The translations under genes and the position numbers were made by a program. The notes under the pieces were generated by a model. That model was given only the letters and a program-made list of their open reading frames with translations, did not search any database and was not told where the DNA came from. From an uncultured Lachnospiraceae bacterium (GTDB lineage: Bacteria; Bacillota; Clostridia; Lachnospirales; Lachnospiraceae): DNA of 10,270 nt. The stretch spans positions 1 through 10,270 of the forward strand of contig CAMOZD010000018.1 in the NCBI GenBank assembly GCA_946630645.1, in the 5' to 3' direction. This document shows, in pieces, positions 6,164-10,270 of this stretch; the stretch's first letter is position 1; the number at the start of each line of letters is the position of its first letter.

Positions 6164-6649
6164 GTGACAAAATTAATCATATTGGGAGACAGCCATGATT
6201 CCCTGTGGCCTGACTTTGAAGACCATCTGCGGGGAAGAGGCTGTGACCGGATTCTTCATCTGGGCGATTTCTGCAGCAGGGATATCCTGCGCCGGTTCGA
6301 AGGGATTGCCCCGGTGACGGCGGTCCGGGGTAATAATGACAAGACCATGGAAGACCTGCCCCCGCAGCGTTTTTTCCACCTGGAGGGTCTGGGCTTTTAT
6401 ATGATCCATGACCGCCGCCGGGCGGGAAAAGTAAGATGGGATTATGATATATTTCTTTCCGGTCATACCCACCTTTTCAAGCAGGTGGTGACCGAAGAGG
6501 GTATTCTGTATCTCAATCCCGGAAGCTGTGGCCGCCGCCGCGGGGATGATACAGTGTCCTACGTTGAGATGACGGTGGATAAGGGTAATTATAATCTGGT
6601 CCACAAGACCTTTAAGCCGGCCTTCCGTCTGGGTGGCGGATGCCGGTGA
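6164..6649 (+). CDS. YfcE/MJ0936-type metallophosphoesterase
   Basis: A small (161-residue) cytoplasmic calcineurin-like phosphodiesterase with two metal ions. The ligand motifs are all present in order: GDSH (8-11; Asp9, His11), HLGDFCSRD (32-40; Asp35), RGNND (55-59; Asn58), MIHD (80-83; His82) and SGHTH (99-103; His101, His103). Length fits the single-domain YfcE family. Purified family members cleave model phosphodiesters such as bis-pNPP, but the natural substrate is generally unknown, and a cyclic nucleotide or nucleic-acid substrate would be a guess. The start is GTG at 6164, one base after the protease stop; MTKLIILGDSHDS is the standard N-terminus, and no later start would keep the first metal motif. 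The site GGAAAGGA (6143-6150) lies 13 nt upstream, so translation is probably coupled to the protease gene. The enzyme class is firm. Confidence 0.92.
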   Translation: MTKLIILGDSHDSLWPDFEDHLRGRGCDRILHLGDFCSRDILRRFEGIAPVTAVRGNNDKTMEDLPPQRFFHLEGLGFYMIHDRRRAGKVRWDYDIFLSGHTHLFKQVVTEEGILYLNPGSCGRRRGDDTVSYVEMTVDKGNYNLVHKTFKPAFRLGGGCR

Positions 6650-6661
6650 TGATTCCGGCGG

Positions 6662-6681
6662 GGGTCCCAGGAGACCCTGGG
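6662..6681 (+). other. Intercistronic hairpin with two mutually exclusive pairings
   Basis: In the 99-bp gap before the large gene, GGGTC (6662-6666) can pair with GACCC (6673-6677), or CCCAG (6666-6670) can pair with CTGGG (6677-6681). Stems are only 5 bp and no U-tract follows, so it is not a convincing terminator. It could be a processing or pausing element, or chance. I see no clear promoter in this gap, which supports read-through from upstream. Confidence 0.3.
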
Positions 6682-6748
6682 TCAGGGAAAAGAGATAAAG
6701 ATTAAGATACAGCTGAACAATTATTTGAGAGTGATGGGTGGTATCGTC

Positions 6749-9700
6749 TTGAAAGAAGTAATTAGTAATGTCAATCGAATTGAGGAGGAAAAACTGCCGG
6801 ATATCGGCCTTTCCATCACCAATCTGGAGATAGAGGTGGAGGAAGGAAGGGTTTACAGGTCCTCCTTTGTTATTGAGAGTGAAAACAATATAGCCATGAA
6901 GGGATACATCTATTCCACCAGTGACAAGATGGAGACGGAGATCTGTGAGTTTGAAGGTCTCAAGGTGGAGATTCCCTATTATTTTAAGGGCAAACTGTCC
7001 ACGGTAGGCAGTGAATTCGAGGGGGACTTTGTCCTCATAACCAACGGGGGAGAGTACAATATTCCCTACTCCGTAAGGGTGGTCAGAAAGGCTGTCGGCA
7101 CCTCCATAGGCAAGATATCCGACATGGGGGATTTTACCAGGCTCTATGAAGCCAACCGGAGAGAGGCGGTGGAGCTTTTCTTCCTGCCCAATTTCGAGGA
7201 GGTTTTCCTGAGGGAATCTCCGGAGGAGAGGGCGGTCTACCACAGTCTTATGAAAAGCAGGTCCAGAAATCTGATTCTGGAGGAGTTTCTGACGGCCACC
7301 GGTTACAAGGAAGTGACAAGCATTTCCCTGGAACGGAAAAATATCGTTCTGGACGTGGGCAGGGACCGGGATACCATAACCCTGATCCTGGAGAACGGCG
7401 GCTACATAGAAGGTAAAGTGACCTGTGATAAAGACCAGGTCCAGCTGTCCTGCATTCATTTTACCAGTGACGATTTCAAGGATGGAAAGCTGGATATTTC
7501 CATCGAAAAAAATAAAAATTACATTATGGGCAGTGACGTGATCCATATCACCACTGTCAGACAGAGCTTTGAGATTCCGGTGGAGTGGTGGGGCACATTG
7601 CCGGAATTTACCAAGGAAAGAGAAAAGAATCTCCGCCTGAAAAAAGAGAAGGCGGAGCTGATCCATAATTATCTGTATTTCAGGACCGGCAGCATCGGTT
7701 TTGACGATTTCGCAGATACCGGAAGACATATCCTCGATGACCTTTATCTGGCGACAGACCATTATCAGTGGAAGCTCTACAAGATGCACTTTGCTCTGAT
7801 GGAGAATCAGAAGGAGGAGGCAAAGCAGCTGCTGGACCAGCTGGAGGCAGAGGAGAAAGAGAAGAAGTTTTCCCCACTGGAAAAGCATTACTTCCTCTAT
7901 CTGAAGGCCATGTTTTACCGGACTCCCGAAGCCATATCCCGGGCTGTTGTGGCCATCCGGGAATTCTATGGGACCTCCTCCAACAAGGCGGAGGCTCTCT
8001 GGATGCTGATCTATCTGGACAGAGAGTATGTCTACAACAAGAGACTCCAGTACGATACCATCCGGCAGCTTTTTGAACAGGGCTATAACAGCTGTCTGCT
8101 TTATTTTGAGGCCTGCGATATCCTCAATGAGAACCCCAGCTATATGGAAGAGCTCAGTTCCTTTGAAATCAGCATATTCCGCTGGGGCGTGCGATATGGT
8201 TATGTTTCCATGTCCCTGTCCTACCAGTTCGCAAGACTTGCCCTGAAGCTGAAATACTATAATAATGCCATATTCCATATTGCCTGTAAGCTCTATGATG
8301 TGGAGCCGGATGACCTCTTTTTGCAGGTAATCTGCTCCCTGCTGATCAAGGGCAACCGGATCGGCAAGGAATACCACAGGTATTTCCGCCGGGCAGTGGA
8401 GGCCAATCTGAAGATCATTGGTCTCAACGAGTTCTTTATCCGCAGTATGGATTTTGACAGCTACGATACCATCCCCCAGAGAGTTTTGATTTACTTTACC
8501 TACAGCAACAGTCTGGACTATATGGAGCGGGCCTACCTTTACACCAACGTGCTCAGGCATGAGGCAGAGTACGACGAGGTTTTCGGGGCTTATTTCTCCA
8601 AAATGCTTCCCTTTGTGGAGGAGCAGCTGCTCCAGGGGAGGATCAATGAACACCTGGCCTACCTTTACAATCGGTTCCAGAAGGAGATTCTTTCTAATCC
8701 GGATAACTGGAAGGCTGTCTGTGACATCCTTTTCTTCCGCAAGCTGACCTGTCAGAATCCAAGGATGATTGGTGTCTATGTGGTCAGCCCTGAAACCGGG
8801 GAAGAAAAGTATTATGCCTTTGCCGGCGGAGTGACCCAGGTAGAATACTACAACAGCAGGACTACCCTCTATTTTGTGGACGGCAATGAGCAGCGTTATG
8901 TCAAGGGAATCAAGCATACCTTCCTGCCTTTCCTGGAGATGTCCCAGTTCCCGGAGACCTGGGTCAGACAGAATCTGGCTAACAAAAAGGTTCTTTTGGT
9001 CCAGTCAGGCCGGATCGACGGTCCGGTCACGGAAAATGAAGTGGAGGTTCTCAAGAGAATCGTATTTAATCCGGACTATGTTCCCTGGATGCAGGTGAGG
9101 GCCCTGGAGAAGCTTCTGGTCTATTTTGAGAATCACCAGAACAAGGCTGAACTGGCCCGCTGGCTGGAGAAGGTGGATTACTCCCATATTTCCGAGGGCT
9201 TCCGCAAGACTCTCATGGATTATTACATGGAAATCGGCTTGATAGAAAATACTTTTTTTGGCATTGAACTCTATGGCTGCTCTATTATGGGAGCGGCCAA
9301 GAGGCTGAAGCTGGCGGTTTTCGGAATCCAGTACTACCAGGGCAAGCTGGATGATACCACCCTTTCCCTGGCCTGGTCCGCCTTTGTCCGTAAGAAGTAT
9401 AACAGGGATACCCTGACCTACCTCATGGAGCATTTCTCCGGGGAGACCGAGGACCTGCTGCTGATCTGGGAGAGAAGCAGGAAGTTTGAACTGGAAACGA
9501 CAGATTTTGAAAAGAAGATACTGAAGCAGTGTATGTTTACGGGAAATGAGTCAGATGACGTTCTTCCTGTATTTGAGGCCTTCTATGAAAGCCAGGCAGA
9601 CCCTGAGACCGCCTGGTCTTACATGGAATATATTTATGATAAGGATCTCGAGGGCAAGGGAACATTGCCGGATAAGATTCACAGGATGATTGGCAGGGAG

Positions 9701-10246
9701 ATTATAGCGGGCCATGTCAGCGGAGACAAGGCCAGGATCCATTATCTCTACCATTTTGCCGACAAGAAGGACTGGCATGCCCGGGTCAAGGAGCCGGCTG
9801 TCAGGATGATCGGGGATTTCCTGGACAGGGGTCTTTACCTTCCGGTCTACCACAGCTACCAGCAGTGGTTCCATTTCCCCGTGGAATATGAGGAGCTGAC
9901 TTTCCTTACCTATACCGGCGAGAGCGGCCGTCATATGGTCCTCCACTACCAGATTGAGGGGGAGGATGACTCCTACACAGAGAAGGAGCTTTCGGAAATT
10001 CTTCCGGGCAGGTATGTGTGCTCCATGAACTTTTTCCGCAAGGACCATGTCAACTACCGGCTGGAAGCCGATGGAATCCTGGTGGAGGACCGGAATCACA
10101 TCCTGTTTGAGACCTTCTCCTACGATGAGAAGGAGAGCCGTTTCTTCGCTTTGAACAACCTGGATAACCAGGAGCTTTCCGTGGAAGAATATGAGGACTA
10201 CCTCAGGAAAGCCTATTTTGTAGATGAGTACCTGACCCTTCTTTGA
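6749..10246 (+). CDS. Large protein of unknown function, resembling the DUF5717 family
   Basis: This 1165-residue protein has no assigned function. It has no signal peptide or membrane segment, so it should be cytoplasmic. Three zones are visible. Residues 20-285 are beta-rich, with what look like two sandwich-type modules (about 21-112 and 195-282), each with a short GEYNIPYSV- or QSFEIPVEW-like closing strand. About 285-900 is mostly alpha-helical with a TPR/HEAT-like look, including a charged helix (287-303) and a KEEAKQLLDQLEAEEKEKK segment (355-373); a beta stretch with VYVVSPETGEEKYYAFAGG interrupts it. The C-terminal 150 residues are again beta-rich and end VDEYLTLL. The architecture recalls a large Lachnospiraceae family I know as DUF5717 (from memory, not searched). 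The TTG at 6749 is chosen because the family usually starts with a short MKE-like helix and GGTGG (6737-6741) lies 7 nt upstream. The ATG at 6734 (five codons longer) is the main alternative. Coding is certain, start and family less so. Confidence 0.85.
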   Translation: MKEVISNVNRIEEEKLPDIGLSITNLEIEVEEGRVYRSSFVIESENNIAMKGYIYSTSDKMETEICEFEGLKVEIPYYFKGKLSTVGSEFEGDFVLITNGGEYNIPYSVRVVRKAVGTSIGKISDMGDFTRLYEANRREAVELFFLPNFEEVFLRESPEERAVYHSLMKSRSRNLILEEFLTATGYKEVTSISLERKNIVLDVGRDRDTITLILENGGYIEGKVTCDKDQVQLSCIHFTSDDFKDGKLDISIEKNKNYIMGSDVIHITTVRQSFEIPVEWWGTLPEFTKEREKNLRLKKEKAELIHNYLYFRTGSIGFDDFADTGRHILDDLYLATDHYQWKLYKMHFALMENQKEEAKQLLDQLEAEEKEKKFSPLEKHYFLYLKAMFYRTPEAISRAVVAIREFYGTSSNKAEALWMLIYLDREYVYNKRLQYDTIRQLFEQGYNSCLLYFEACDILNENPSYMEELSSFEISIFRWGVRYGYVSMSLSYQFARLALKLKYYNNAIFHIACKLYDVEPDDLFLQVICSLLIKGNRIGKEYHRYFRRAVEANLKIIGLNEFFIRSMDFDSYDTIPQRVLIYFTYSNSLDYMERAYLYTNVLRHEAEYDEVFGAYFSKMLPFVEEQLLQGRINEHLAYLYNRFQKEILSNPDNWKAVCDILFFRKLTCQNPRMIGVYVVSPETGEEKYYAFAGGVTQVEYYNSRTTLYFVDGNEQRYVKGIKHTFLPFLEMSQFPETWVRQNLANKKVLLVQSGRIDGPVTENEVEVLKRIVFNPDYVPWMQVRALEKLLVYFENHQNKAELARWLEKVDYSHISEGFRKTLMDYYMEIGLIENTFFGIELYGCSIMGAAKRLKLAVFGIQYYQGKLDDTTLSLAWSAFVRKKYNRDTLTYLMEHFSGETEDLLLIWERSRKFELETTDFEKKILKQCMFTGNESDDVLPVFEAFYESQADPETAWSYMEYIYDKDLEGKGTLPDKIHRMIGREIIAGHVSGDKARIHYLYHFADKKDWHARVKEPAVRMIGDFLDRGLYLPVYHSYQQWFHFPVEYEELTFLTYTGESGRHMVLHYQIEGEDDSYTEKELSEILPGRYVCSMNFFRKDHVNYRLEADGILVEDRNHILFETFSYDEKESRFFALNNLDNQELSVEEYEDYLRKAYFVDEYLTLL

Positions 10247-10257
10247 CAGATAAGGAC

Positions 10258-10262
10258 GGAGG
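10258..10262 (+). promoter_or_regulatory. Ribosome-binding site of a further gene beyond the right edge
   Basis: GGAGG is followed by AATAACTA and the window ends, so a start codon is expected at or just after position 10271. The site lies 11 nt after the stop of the large gene, indicating that the operon continues. The next product is not visible. Confidence 0.7.
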
Positions 10263-10270
10263 AATAACTA

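Noticed and set aside
6173..8917. A 914-codon open frame on the minus strand, antisense to the phosphoesterase and large genes.
   Set aside because: It has no ribosome-binding site or recognisable domain, and the plus-strand products in the same DNA are coherent (all metallophosphoesterase motifs present). Long antisense frames arise from the codon bias of the plus-strand genes.

Overview
The window reads as chromosomal DNA of a low-to-mid GC Gram-positive anaerobe, most likely a Lachnospiraceae-type clostridium (Bacillota). The grounds are strong AGGAGG ribosome-binding sites, sigma-A-like promoters, a long-form clostridial PurC, an FN3-bearing subtilase, and a very large protein resembling a family (DUF5717, from memory) that I associate with Lachnospiraceae. 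No tRNA, rRNA, CRISPR array, insertion sequence, integrase or phage gene was seen. The taxonomic call is inference; no database search was possible.

Left part (1-2274): the 5' end of upp (uracil phosphoribosyltransferase) runs leftward out of the window from a very good promoter. Divergent from it is nth (endonuclease III), which carries an unusual Lys/Glu-rich tail made of three 11-residue repeats. A perfect inverted repeat follows nth directly, and then comes purC (SAICAR synthetase of purine synthesis).

Middle part (2291-4171): purC converges on trmO, the tRNA t6A37 methyltransferase on the minus strand. Divergent from trmO is a tRNA-dihydrouridine synthase gene with a near-consensus promoter. 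Two tRNA-modification genes therefore share one 246-bp divergent promoter region.

Right part (3230-10246): the dihydrouridine synthase gene begins a likely operon on the plus strand. It overlaps by 7 bp a secreted subtilisin-like protease with FN3-like C-terminal domains. One base after that gene a GTG-initiated YfcE-type metallophosphoesterase begins, and about 100 bp later comes a 1165-residue cytoplasmic protein with a beta-rich front, a long helical-repeat middle and a beta-rich end. A Shine-Dalgarno sequence in the last 13 bases shows that another gene starts just past the right edge.

Most genes are housekeeping (pyrimidine salvage, base excision repair, purine synthesis, tRNA modification). 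The least understood part is the protease-phosphoesterase-giant protein stretch, which is the best candidate for an undescribed system, although its function cannot be read from sequence alone.
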